Of a DNA stretch of 5,086 nucleotides, positions 1 to 5,086 are shown in pieces. Below the pieces are notes generated by a model. The model did not search any database. It was not told where the DNA came from and was given only the letters and a program-made list of their open reading frames with translations. The stretch spans positions 1 to 5,086 of the forward strand of contig DAOUUR010000226.1 in assembly GCA_030668045.1 (NCBI GenBank). Direction: 5' to 3'. The stretch comes from a bacterium (GTDB taxonomy: Bacteria; Zixibacteria; MSB-5A5; GN15; FEB-12). Position 1 is the stretch's first letter. The number at the start of each line of letters is the position of its first letter. A program made the position numbers and the translations under genes.

Positions 1-477
1 CAGATGTTGTGCCCATGGTTTCTCCTGCCAGGCGCGAAAAGCAAGGTCGATTTGCTTGATTAGAAAGGCGGCTGATATCGTCTGGACATCTTCGACGACA
101 TCCTTCTTGTCATAATCAATCTCACCTCGGCTGGCTTCGATAGAATCGGCAGCCGAGGTCAACTCATTATAGTCGGCATAATCTGTGACATCAAATTCGA
201 TCTCGACATCGGAGCTGTCGTGAAGATAATAGGTCACGTAGCTGTGGTCTTCCATGTTGCCAATCAGGTAGTATGCGGCCTGCAATTTGAGTGAGTCACC
301 AGCCTCTTCATAGTGGGTGATAACTTTTTCAAGTTCGGGACGATTTTCACCGGCAGCCTCAAGCACCTCGGCGACACCCGGCGGGAAACGGTCTGACATG
401 CTGCACCCGCTGAGAGCAGCCATTAAAATAAAAGTAACAATAGAAAGGATTGTGGTTTTAGATCGAATTGCTAGCAT
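1..477 (-). CDS. Predicted lipoprotein, N-terminal part of a transglutaminase-like family protein (partial, runs off left edge)
   Basis: The first 159 codons are present; the 3' end lies outside the window. Residues 1-24 form a lipoprotein signal peptide: basic start (R5, K7), hydrophobic stretch (about 9-22), then lipobox LSGC with C25 as the probable lipidated cysteine. S26-M27 follow, with no Asp at +2, so outer-membrane sorting is plausible. The mature part starts with an Ala/Glu-rich segment, ENRPELEKVITHY then DSLKLQAAYYLIGNM (about 44-75), and a later segment reads ISAAFLIKQIDLAFRAWQ then PWAQH (about 134-158). From memory, these match the N-terminal region preceding the transglutaminase core in Bacteroidetes-type proteins ('NR.ELEKVL.HY..DSLK..AA.FLI.NM' and 'L..NI.LAF..W...PW'). 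The catalytic Cys-His-Asp region would lie beyond the edge, so activity cannot be judged. The ATG is supported by GGAGG 5 nt upstream and a promoter at 533-505. The family call is recollection, not a search. Confidence 0.75.
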   Translation of the reverse strand, partial: MLAIRSKTTILSIVTFILMAALSGCSMSDRFPPGVAEVLEAAGENRPELEKVITHYEEAGDSLKLQAAYYLIGNMEDHSYVTYYLHDSSDVEIEFDVTDYADYNELTSAADSIEASRGEIDYDKKDVVEDVQTISAAFLIKQIDLAFRAWQEKPWAQHL

Positions 478-482
478 GGTAA

Positions 483-488
483 CCTCCA
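483..488 (-). promoter_or_regulatory. Ribosome binding site of the lipoprotein gene
   Basis: The minus strand reads TGGAGG, then TTACC, then ATG at 477. The 5-nt spacing decides the start in favour of codon 1 rather than the internal Met19, which would split the signal peptide. Confidence 0.75.
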
Positions 489-504
489 TAAATTCTATTG
501 GTGT

Positions 505-533
505 ATTGTATGTGTAAAGTTCTCGCAGGTCAA
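505..533 (-). promoter_or_regulatory. Sigma-70-type promoter for the lipoprotein gene
   Basis: On the minus strand, -35 TTGACC (533-528) and -10 TACAAT (510-505) are separated by exactly 17 nt; each hexamer matches 5 of 6 consensus bases. Transcription would begin near 498, giving a leader of about 20 nt that contains the GGAGG site. The lipoprotein gene can therefore be expressed independently of the upstream ygiQ gene, which ends 68 bp before the -35 box. Confidence 0.7.
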
Positions 534-540
534 CCGAGAA
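520..540. repeat. 6-bp inverted repeat enclosing the -35 box
   Basis: TTCTCG (520-525) and CGAGAA (535-540) form a perfect inverted repeat with a 9-nt centre that contains the -35 hexamer of the lipoprotein promoter. The position would suit an operator, but a 6-bp repeat can arise by chance and no regulator is encoded nearby. Confidence 0.3.
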
Positions 541-600
541 TGATGGGGTGGTTGGAATAGGGTCGCTGAGCAGATGGGGAGAGAGGTGGAGGCGTTGCCA

Positions 601-2328
601 TTACTGGCGTGACCTTCGTGCTTTCGATTTGCTCCGTGCTGGTTTGCGAGTCAGAACGTCTTTCTGCTTTATCTTCCGATTGATATCCTTTTCAACAAAT
701 ATCCGCCTGCCGGTGAACGGGTCTTGTTCCGTATAGTACATCAGAGCAGAGTATGTCGAGGGGAGCGGGGTGAATATCTGAACCTGTTCCGGGTTGATCC
801 TAAGATGCTGCGATGTGTACGCTTTCAATTGTTGCATCTCCACTTCGGTGCATCCGGGATGGGCGGCGATCAGGTAGTACGTCAAAAACTGATCTTTGTC
901 ACCGCGTGAAACAGCGGCTGAGAACATGGCGTTGAATTGCGACAGCGCAGCAATGCCCGGCTTACCCATTAATCTGAGGACATTCTCGTCGGTATGTTCC
1001 GGCGCAACTTTCAATTGTCCCGAAGTATGCTCGTTAACTAACTGATTAAGATATTTTCGACCAAACTGTTTATCTTCTATTATTAAATCGTACCGTATGC
1101 CACTGGCGATGAAGACTTTTTTTACACCATCTATGGCCGCCAGTTTCTTCAGTAGACTCATCTGTTGGCTATGGTCGGGTTTCATCTGAGGGCAGAGGGT
1201 TGGGTAGATGCAACGTTTGTCAACACAGCAGCCTTTGCGAAGTTTCTTGTCACACTCGAATCCATACATGTTGGCCGTTGGCCCGCCGGCATCACTGATG
1301 ATACCCTTGAATTTTGCGTGCGAACCGAATCTCTTCGCCTCCTTTATGATCGACTTCTCCGACCGCCACCGTACCGTCTGCCCCTGATGAACAGCTATCG
1401 CACAGAAATTGCACTCACCGTAGCACCCCCGGTGCGTTGCCAACGAAAACCTGATAGTATCCAGCGCTTTAACACAGCCGAATTTCTGGTAGTACGGATG
1501 TTGCTCAAGTGCGAAGTCGGTTTCGTACACGGCATCCAATTCTCTTTGAGAGAGATAACTTCCGGGTGGGTTTTGGATCAGATACCTGGTGTCGCTCTTC
1601 TGATACAATCCGCAGGCGGTCAGCGGATCGTTATTGGTGTAGAACGTGTGGAACATCTCGGTGAACTGTGATTTGGAGAGCCGGACTTCGTCAAACGACG
1701 GCAACTCAAGATAATCCTCAGGCGGTTCGTTTGAAATAAAGCAAACTCCGTTTGTCGTTCGCCAATCCTGGTTTTGTTTGAAGGCTTCGGCCAGTTGCAG
1801 AGTAGTTTTCTCGCCCATGCCATAAACGAGCGCATCCGCTTTGGCATCGAACAGAATTGACTTTCGTATTTTGTTGGACCAATAGTCGTAATGGGCGACT
1901 CGTCTCAGGCTGGCTTCAATTCCGCCGAGGACAATGGGCTTGGTATCCTTGAAGTACTTACGAATGAGATTGCTATATGCTATTACCGCCCGATCCGGCC
2001 GTCGGTTGTTGATTCCGCCCGGAGTGAAGTCATCCGATTTCCGTTTCTTCTTCGAAGCCGTATAGTTGGCTACCATCGAATCAACAGACCCGCCGCTGAC
2101 ACCCCAGAACAGTTTCGGCTCACCGAGACGGGTGATATCTCTTGGGGAAGATAAAGTGGGCTGGGCAATGATCCCGACACGAAAGCCATTGTCAATGAGA
2201 TACCGACCGATGACGGCTATGCCAATAAAGGGCGAATCTATATAACTGTCGCCGGAGATGAGAATGATGTCGAGCTGGTCCCAGCCCAGTTGTTCTAGCT
2301 CGTCTCTTGTGGTCGGTAAGAATTGCAT
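601..2328 (-). CDS. ygiQ: YgiQ family radical SAM protein (UPF0313)
   Basis: This 575-residue protein has the full YgiQ layout. The N-terminal Radical_SAM_N-type region includes FLPTTRDELEQLGWDQLD (3-20), GDSYID (26-31) and LGGIEASLRRVAHYDYW (134-150). The radical SAM core has the CX3CX2C motif C302-C306-C309 (context THRGCYGECNFC), which should ligate a [4Fe-4S] cluster that cleaves S-adenosylmethionine. A second Cys group follows (C359, C367, C368, C373, C379). The C-terminal part has KVAPEHT, AHPGCTE and MYYTEQDPFTGRRIFVEKD, as in the family, then a basic Lys/Arg tail. The enzyme is probably cytoplasmic; the family's reaction is not known to me. The frame also opens at GTG 2349 and ATG 2334. 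I chose ATG 2328 because relatives begin close to M-x-FLPTT and GGGA lies 5 nt upstream. It is shorter than E. coli YgiQ (about 740 aa) at the C-terminus, as in many non-enteric homologues. It lies 93 nt behind the secreted-protein gene on the same strand. Confidence 0.93.
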   Translation of the reverse strand: MQFLPTTRDELEQLGWDQLDIILISGDSYIDSPFIGIAVIGRYLIDNGFRVGIIAQPTLSSPRDITRLGEPKLFWGVSGGSVDSMVANYTASKKKRKSDDFTPGGINNRRPDRAVIAYSNLIRKYFKDTKPIVLGGIEASLRRVAHYDYWSNKIRKSILFDAKADALVYGMGEKTTLQLAEAFKQNQDWRTTNGVCFISNEPPEDYLELPSFDEVRLSKSQFTEMFHTFYTNNDPLTACGLYQKSDTRYLIQNPPGSYLSQRELDAVYETDFALEQHPYYQKFGCVKALDTIRFSLATHRGCYGECNFCAIAVHQGQTVRWRSEKSIIKEAKRFGSHAKFKGIISDAGGPTANMYGFECDKKLRKGCCVDKRCIYPTLCPQMKPDHSQQMSLLKKLAAIDGVKKVFIASGIRYDLIIEDKQFGRKYLNQLVNEHTSGQLKVAPEHTDENVLRLMGKPGIAALSQFNAMFSAAVSRGDKDQFLTYYLIAAHPGCTEVEMQQLKAYTSQHLRINPEQVQIFTPLPSTYSALMYYTEQDPFTGRRIFVEKDINRKIKQKDVLTRKPARSKSKARRSRQ

Positions 2329-2431
2329 GGTCATCCCAATGTATGTCACCGGTGCCGGTCGGCAAAGAGATTACGCTACTTAAAGGGTCGGGCTCAGCCT
2401 CTTCTTTGTCCTTATCACTCTCTACCGCCAT
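2329..2431 (-). other. Gap before ygiQ carrying an acidic out-of-frame reading frame
   Basis: The 93-nt spacer between the secreted-protein stop (TAG, 2424-2422) and the ygiQ start holds no terminator or convincing promoter. An ATG at 2431 overlaps the end of the upstream gene by 10 nt and has AGGTGG 9 nt upstream. It opens a frame starting MAVESDKDKEEAEPDP, which looks protein-like. After about 34 codons it enters ygiQ in the wrong frame and becomes His/Arg-rich, the usual look of a shadow frame, ending at 2192. It could be a chance ORF, a very short coupled peptide, or a ygiQ N-terminal extension separated by a one-base frameshift. I do not call it a gene. Confidence 0.3.
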
Positions 2432-3009
2432 CCCGCTTCGCCACCTAGTTCAAACAGTATCGAATCCGCCGCGTGATCATACTTTATTGTCACAAAGTGG
2501 CCGTAATCCGGAATGCCCCTCAGGATGACGGAATTATCAGTGGTATCAACTGCGAAGAAATCAACCTGCCACATGAGACTATCTGGAATCCTGATCGTCG
2601 TCAACGTAACATTTTGGAGACTGTCGATGGCAAATTTGTGAACATCCCCCGAGCCTGTAGTGCACCACCCCCAGAGAGTCACCACCTCGGGCACACCATC
2701 CTGGTCAAGATCAATAATCCTGAAGTCACTGTGGTCCTCCCATTCGGCTGATACCCCCCAGAGTATTTTTATTGAATATGGCATGTCCGTTGCCGTCTCA
2801 CGCTTTCTCAATATTATTGCGAATCCGCGGCGGCCAAAGCATTTGTATTCACAGGAATCGGAAACATACAAGTGCAAGGACAAGACTTCATTGGCATAGA
2901 TTTCTTCAGAACATGGATCCGGCTCGGAACTAATGGTCGGCGTGCCAAGCATCGGTGACATACCGACAATGAGCAGTATGATATAGGTAAGTCTCTTTAT
3001 CTGAATCAT
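2422..3009 (-). CDS. Hypothetical secreted protein with a calcium-loop-like motif
   Basis: I do not recognise this 195-residue protein. Residues 1-22 look like a Sec signal peptide: K5 and R6, hydrophobic YIILLIVGM, then small residues with likely cleavage near G22-T23. No lipobox cysteine sits at the cleavage region. The mature part has C33, C53, C57 and C116, which could form disulfides outside the cytoplasm. Residues 97-110 read RIIDLDQDGVPEVV, the D-x-D-x-D-G pattern seen in FG-GAP/VCBS-type beta-propeller blades and dockerin/EF-hand-like calcium loops. It is followed by a beta-rich stretch with Trp and Gly. Only one such loop is present, so this is not a full propeller. The ATG has AGGAGG 10 nt upstream (3025-3020), rather long spacing. 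The gene ends 93 nt before ygiQ and may be cotranscribed with it. A periplasmic or surface role is inferred; no enzyme function is visible. Confidence 0.7.
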   Translation of the reverse strand: MIQIKRLTYIILLIVGMSPMLGTPTISSEPDPCSEEIYANEVLSLHLYVSDSCEYKCFGRRGFAIILRKRETATDMPYSIKILWGVSAEWEDHSDFRIIDLDQDGVPEVVTLWGWCTTGSGDVHKFAIDSLQNVTLTTIRIPDSLMWQVDFFAVDTTDNSVILRGIPDYGHFVTIKYDHAADSILFELGGEAGWR

Positions 3010-3012
3010 CTC

Positions 3013-3057
3013 TTACTGTCCTCCTCTTCCAGGCCTGTATGACATTGTTGCCGTCAT
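3013..3057 (-). CDS. Possible 14-codon leader ORF upstream of the secreted-protein gene
   Basis: The minus strand has AGGAGG (3068-3063), 5 nt, then ATG at 3057, encoding MTATMSYRPGRGGQ and ending at TAA (3015-3013). Only GAG separates this stop from the ATG of the 195-residue gene at 3009, in the same frame. This arrangement suits translational coupling. The last codons contain the Shine-Dalgarno of the downstream gene, so ribosomes on the leader would cover or expose that site. The peptide has no run of one regulatory amino acid, so classic attenuation is not suggested. It may be chance; there is no conservation evidence. Confidence 0.3.
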   Translation of the reverse strand: MTATMSYRPGRGGQ

Positions 3058-3073
3058 AATTGCCTCCTCTGAT

Positions 3074-3102
3074 AATTTATGTCACGAGCGGTCACACCGC
3101 AA
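3074..3102 (-). promoter_or_regulatory. Weak candidate promoter for the secreted-protein gene
   Basis: The minus strand reads TTGCGG (3102-3097), 17 nt, then TAAATT (3079-3074). Spacing is ideal, but the hexamers match only 3 and 4 of 6 bases. A start near 3067 would fall inside the first AGGAGG and weaken the leader ORF, so either this promoter or that ORF is probably not used as drawn. I saw no better minus-strand promoter further upstream. Confidence 0.25.
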
Positions 3103-3336
3103 GAAGAACAGGCATTCTCTTCCCACCCCAAGGAGCGGAGCGCCTCATGCGCTCGTCCGTAACCCCTAACACTATCAGTAGTTAGCTCGACGCAACGACC
3201 GTTAGGTGGCGGCTTATAGGTGACTCAAGCTGACCTGTTGCATATCCGGCAACAAGCAGCACACGGGGACACTCGGGGCGGGAGATCATGTGAGTGAAAT
3301 ATAGCAAAGACAAGGGGCATATCGTGTCGGTTAGTC
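3103..3336. other. Divergent intergenic DNA with short hairpins, no gene recognised
   Basis: No frame with a plausible start and protein-like composition is visible here. Three short inverted repeats occur: GAGCGC/GCGCTC (3138-3154, 5-nt loop), CTAAC/GTTAG (3166-3185, extendable inward by ACT/AGT with one bulged A), and GTTGC/GCAAC (3237-3253, 7-nt loop). None is followed by a T-run on either strand, so they are not intrinsic terminators. I recognise no tRNA, riboswitch or repeat family. The stretch may hold regulatory sites for the two divergent units or an unrecognised structured RNA. Confidence 0.35.
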
Positions 3337-3365
3337 TTGACAAATCTCACTTGGAACGATATACT
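3337..3365 (+). promoter_or_regulatory. Sigma-70-type promoter for the lyase/CoA-transferase operon
   Basis: A perfect -35 box TTGACA (3337-3342) is followed after 17 nt by TATACT (3360-3365), 5 of 6 to consensus. The predicted start near 3372 gives an unusually long leader of about 135 nt before the lyase ATG. No good alternative promoter is seen closer to the gene. Confidence 0.75.
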
Positions 3366-3399
3366 CGCAGTACCAGACAGTGGTTGTTTACCCCATCAG

Positions 3400-3416
3400 G
3401 TCGGTTTATATCCGAC
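3400..3416 (+). other. Small hairpin in the operon leader
   Basis: GTCGG (3400-3404) pairs with CCGAC (3412-3416) around the AT-rich loop TTTATAT. It lies about 28 nt into the predicted transcript. There is no T-run after it, so it is not a terminator. A 5' stabilising stem or regulator site is possible, as is chance. Confidence 0.3.
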
Positions 3417-3445
3417 GGAAAGGTATTGAATCTGTTAGGACTACA

Positions 3446-3535
3446 ATGATCCCGTGCACCTCTGCGAACAATAGGGTGTTTGTCCATATTTATTCAGCAG
3501 GTTACTATGAAAATGAACAATATCAGTATACATGA
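3446..3535 (+). CDS. Possible 29-codon leader ORF overlapping the lyase start
   Basis: ATG 3446 has AGGA (3437-3440) at 5-nt spacing, as good a ribosome site as that of the lyase itself. The frame encodes a 29-residue peptide beginning MIPCTSANNR and stops at TGA 3533-3535, 29 nt inside the lyase gene in another frame. Translating it would send ribosomes through the lyase start, allowing coupling or competition. The peptide resembles nothing I know. The call rests only on the start site and position. Confidence 0.2.
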   Translation: MIPCTSANNRVFVHIYSAGYYENEQYQYT

Positions 3536-4430
3536 AGTTGGTCCGCGCGATGGTCTCCAGGTAGAGCAGGCTGTTGTACCGCTGGAAGAGAAGATCAAAT
3601 GGGTTGATCGGATGATGACCAGCGGCATTGATATCATTCAGCTCGGGTCGTTTGTCAACCCAAAGTACGTTCCTCAGATGGCTGACACCGACGAGCTGTT
3701 CAAGCACTATGCCACGCCTGAGAATAAACAGCATCAGGTAGTTCTTTCCGGTCTGGTTCTCAACGAACGAGGACTGGAGCGAGGGATGGCCTGTGGCGTG
3801 GAAATGTTCTGCATGGGCGTTTCAGCCAGCGAAACACACAGCCAGAAAAACACACGCATGAGTCCTGCCGAGGCGCTTAGCAGAATAATCCCTATGGCAA
3901 AATCTGTAGTCGACTCAGGTAAGCGGGTACAGGTATCAGTTCAGTCCGCCTTTGGTTGTGGGTTTGATGGAGTTATTCCCGGCGACAAAGTGCTGGGAAT
4001 TGTGAAGGAGTATCTTGCTGCCGGAATCAAAAACATTTCACTGGCGGATACAGCGGGTCATGCCAACCCGATGCAGGTGGAAGAACTGTTTGCTACAATT
4101 GGCGAGCTTGATCCGGACGTTCAACTGGCTTGCCATTTTCACAACACTTACGGCCTGGGTCTGGCTAATTGTTACGCTGCGATGAAGACCGGTGTTTCGT
4201 TCATAGAAGCAGCCACTGGCGGTCTGGGAGGATGTCCGTTTACAAAACTTCCTGCCGGTAATGTCAGCACCGAAGACTTGGTTCATTCGCTGCAACGAAT
4301 GAGTCTTCGCAAGGATATAAATCTTGATAGTCTGCTGGATGTGGCCAGAGATGTCAGTAAGTTTTTCGGTCGAGAGTTGCCGGGTTCTGTATTGAAGTCC
4401 GGTTCGATAGTTGATTTCAAACAAGGATAA
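3507..4430 (+). CDS. Hydroxymethylglutaryl-CoA lyase family protein (DRE-TIM metallolyase)
   Basis: This complete 307-residue protein matches the family's usual length. The fold is a TIM barrel that splits a 3-hydroxyacyl-CoA using a divalent metal, in HMG-CoA lyase giving acetoacetate and acetyl-CoA. Visible signatures are EVGPRDGLQ (10-18, with R14 and D15), SFVNPKYVPQM (48-58), LADTAG with D181, metal ligands H210 and H212 in HFHNTYG, the catalytic-loop cysteine C243 in GLGGCPF, and N252 in AGNVSTEDLV. Two positions depart from human-type HMG-CoA lyase: Q45 where Glu is usual (IETTSFV becomes IQLGSFV), and N213 where Asp follows the second His. HFHN variants are, as I recall, common in paralogues encoded beside CoA-transferases, so the substrate may be HMG-CoA or a related acyl-CoA. 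The frame opens at TTG 3480, but ATG 3507 has AGG 5 nt upstream and gives a normal N-terminus; ATG 3513 is also possible. The CoA-transferase follows after 10 nt. Confidence 0.9.
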   Translation: MKMNNISIHEVGPRDGLQVEQAVVPLEEKIKWVDRMMTSGIDIIQLGSFVNPKYVPQMADTDELFKHYATPENKQHQVVLSGLVLNERGLERGMACGVEMFCMGVSASETHSQKNTRMSPAEALSRIIPMAKSVVDSGKRVQVSVQSAFGCGFDGVIPGDKVLGIVKEYLAAGIKNISLADTAGHANPMQVEELFATIGELDPDVQLACHFHNTYGLGLANCYAAMKTGVSFIEAATGGLGGCPFTKLPAGNVSTEDLVHSLQRMSLRKDINLDSLLDVARDVSKFFGRELPGSVLKSGSIVDFKQG

Positions 4431-4440
4431 GAGAATAATT

Positions 4441-5086
4441 ATGAAGTTGCTGGAAAATGTTCGCGTCCTTGACATGACTAATGTTCTGTCCGGACCGTTT
4501 TGCACTCTTCATCTGGCCCTCCTTGGTGCCGAGGTGATAAAGATCGAAGTCCCCGGTGCAGGTGACCTGGCGCGCAAGCTGGGCAACGTACCTGAGTTGA
4601 ACCAGAAGCTGATGGGGACATCGTTTCTTGCCCAGAACGCCAACAAGAAATCTATTACCCTAAATCTTAAGACGGAAGAGGGTAAAGAGATTTACCGAAA
4701 GCTCCTACAAACGGCAGATGTTGTCGTGGAGAATTTTCGCCCCGGTGTTATGGACCGTCTTGGATTTTCATACGAAGAGATGAGCCGGATAAACCCGCGA
4801 ATTGTCTATTGTGCCATATCAGGTTTTGGGCAGACAGGTCCTGATGCCAAAAAACCGGCCTACGATCAAATCATTCAGGGACTATCAGGTGTTATGGATG
4901 TCAACGGCGACGAACGGCTGCATCCGCTGAGGGCAGGGTTCCCTATCTGTGACACAGTCGGCGGACTCAATGCCGCTTTTGCAGTCATGTCGGCCTTGTA
5001 TCATCGGGAGCATACCGGCGAGGGACAGCAGATTGATATTTCGCTGCTTGATTCAATAATGCCATTGATGGGCTGGGTGGCTGCCA
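4441..5086 (+). CDS. CaiB/BaiF family (class III) CoA-transferase, N-terminal part (partial, runs off right edge)
   Basis: The first 215 codons are present; the family is usually about 390-400 residues. These enzymes move CoA from a donor such as succinyl-CoA to a free carboxylic acid, forming an aspartyl-CoA thioester during catalysis. Family signatures appear in order: VLDMTNVLSGPFCT (9-22), LGAEVIKIEVPGAGD (28-42), ANKKSITLNLKTEEG (67-81), ADVVVENFRPGVMDRLG (92-108), IVYCAISGFGQTGP (121-134), AYDQIIQGLSG (140-150) and HTGEGQQIDISLLD (191-204). D171, in PICDTVGGLNAAFAV, lies where the catalytic aspartate of formyl-CoA transferase falls. The ATG is 10 nt after the lyase stop, with GAG 7 nt upstream and AAGGA further back, so both genes are very likely on one message. 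Pairing with an HMG-CoA-lyase-type enzyme suggests it activates that enzyme's substrate acid. Human SUGCT, of the same family, can use glutarate and HMG. The actual substrate cannot be read from sequence. Confidence 0.92.
   Translation, partial: MKLLENVRVLDMTNVLSGPFCTLHLALLGAEVIKIEVPGAGDLARKLGNVPELNQKLMGTSFLAQNANKKSITLNLKTEEGKEIYRKLLQTADVVVENFRPGVMDRLGFSYEEMSRINPRIVYCAISGFGQTGPDAKKPAYDQIIQGLSGVMDVNGDERLHPLRAGFPICDTVGGLNAAFAVMSALYHREHTGEGQQIDISLLDSIMPLMGWVAA

Noticed and set aside
534..600. Pyrimidine-rich stretch after the ygiQ stop as a terminator
   Set aside because: No hairpin precedes any T-run on the minus strand.
1165..1671. 168-codon open frame on the plus strand
   Set aside because: It lies wholly opposite the radical SAM core of ygiQ, whose motifs are clear, and shows no recognisable domain; it is an antisense shadow.
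2329..2349. GTG at 2349 as the ygiQ start
   Set aside because: No Shine-Dalgarno precedes it, and family members start just before the FLPTT segment, favouring ATG 2328.
2344..2360. ACCGG/CCGGT inverted repeat before ygiQ as a terminator
   Set aside because: The stem is 5 bp with a 2-nt loop and no T-run follows, so it would not terminate transcription.
3088..3100. GCGGT/ACCGC repeat as an operator or terminator
   Set aside because: It is a 5-bp stem with a 3-nt loop and no T-run; it is too short to support a call.
3480..3506. TTG at 3480 as the lyase start
   Set aside because: There is no suitable ribosome site before it, and the nine added residues are not expected in the family. ATG 3507 has AGG at 5-nt spacing.
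3441..3734. 97-codon open frame on the minus strand across the lyase start
   Set aside because: It overlaps the conserved EVGPRDGLQ region of the lyase on the opposite strand and has no supporting motif.
4038..4505. 155-codon open frame on the minus strand
   Set aside because: It is antisense to the conserved metal-binding and cysteine-loop motifs of the lyase and the start of the CoA-transferase, with no domain of its own.

Overview
The window comes from a Gram-negative-type heterotrophic bacterium. It has roughly balanced base composition (by eye, not computed), conventional sigma-70-like promoters and purine-rich Shine-Dalgarno sites. The partial lipoprotein at the left edge resembles a transglutaminase-like family common in Bacteroidetes and related phyla. 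A secreted protein with a calcium-loop-like DLDQDG motif would also fit the wider FCB/Zixibacteria-like lineages. This taxonomic placement is inference only; no rRNA or marker gene is present.

Layout. The left 3 kb is transcribed leftward (minus strand). In transcription order it holds a small predicted secreted protein of unknown function (3009-2422), a YgiQ-family radical SAM protein (2328-601), and the N-terminal 159 residues of a lipoprotein (477 to the left edge). The lipoprotein has its own strong-looking promoter (533-505). No clear intrinsic terminator is visible between these genes. The right 1.6 kb is transcribed rightward: a strong sigma-70-like promoter (3337-3365), a 5' leader of about 135 nt, an HMG-CoA-lyase-family enzyme (3507-4430), and, 10 nt later, the first 215 codons of a class III (CaiB/BaiF) CoA-transferase that runs off the right edge. 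About 450 bp of divergent intergenic DNA (3058-3506) separates the two sides and contains several short hairpins and two possible leader ORFs.

How the genes fit together. The lyase and CoA-transferase look like one transcription unit for a branched or hydroxylated dicarboxylic acid: the transferase would attach CoA to the free acid and the lyase would cleave the resulting 3-hydroxyacyl-CoA. Free 3-hydroxy-3-methylglutarate is one plausible substrate, but the lyase differs from canonical HMG-CoA lyase at two active-site positions, so a related substrate is possible. The leftward genes have no evident link to this pathway. I found no mobile element, CRISPR array, tRNA or rRNA, and no convincing new multi-gene system. 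The most interesting points are the lyase/transferase pair, the two short leader ORFs, and a frameshift-like acidic reading frame just upstream of the ygiQ start.
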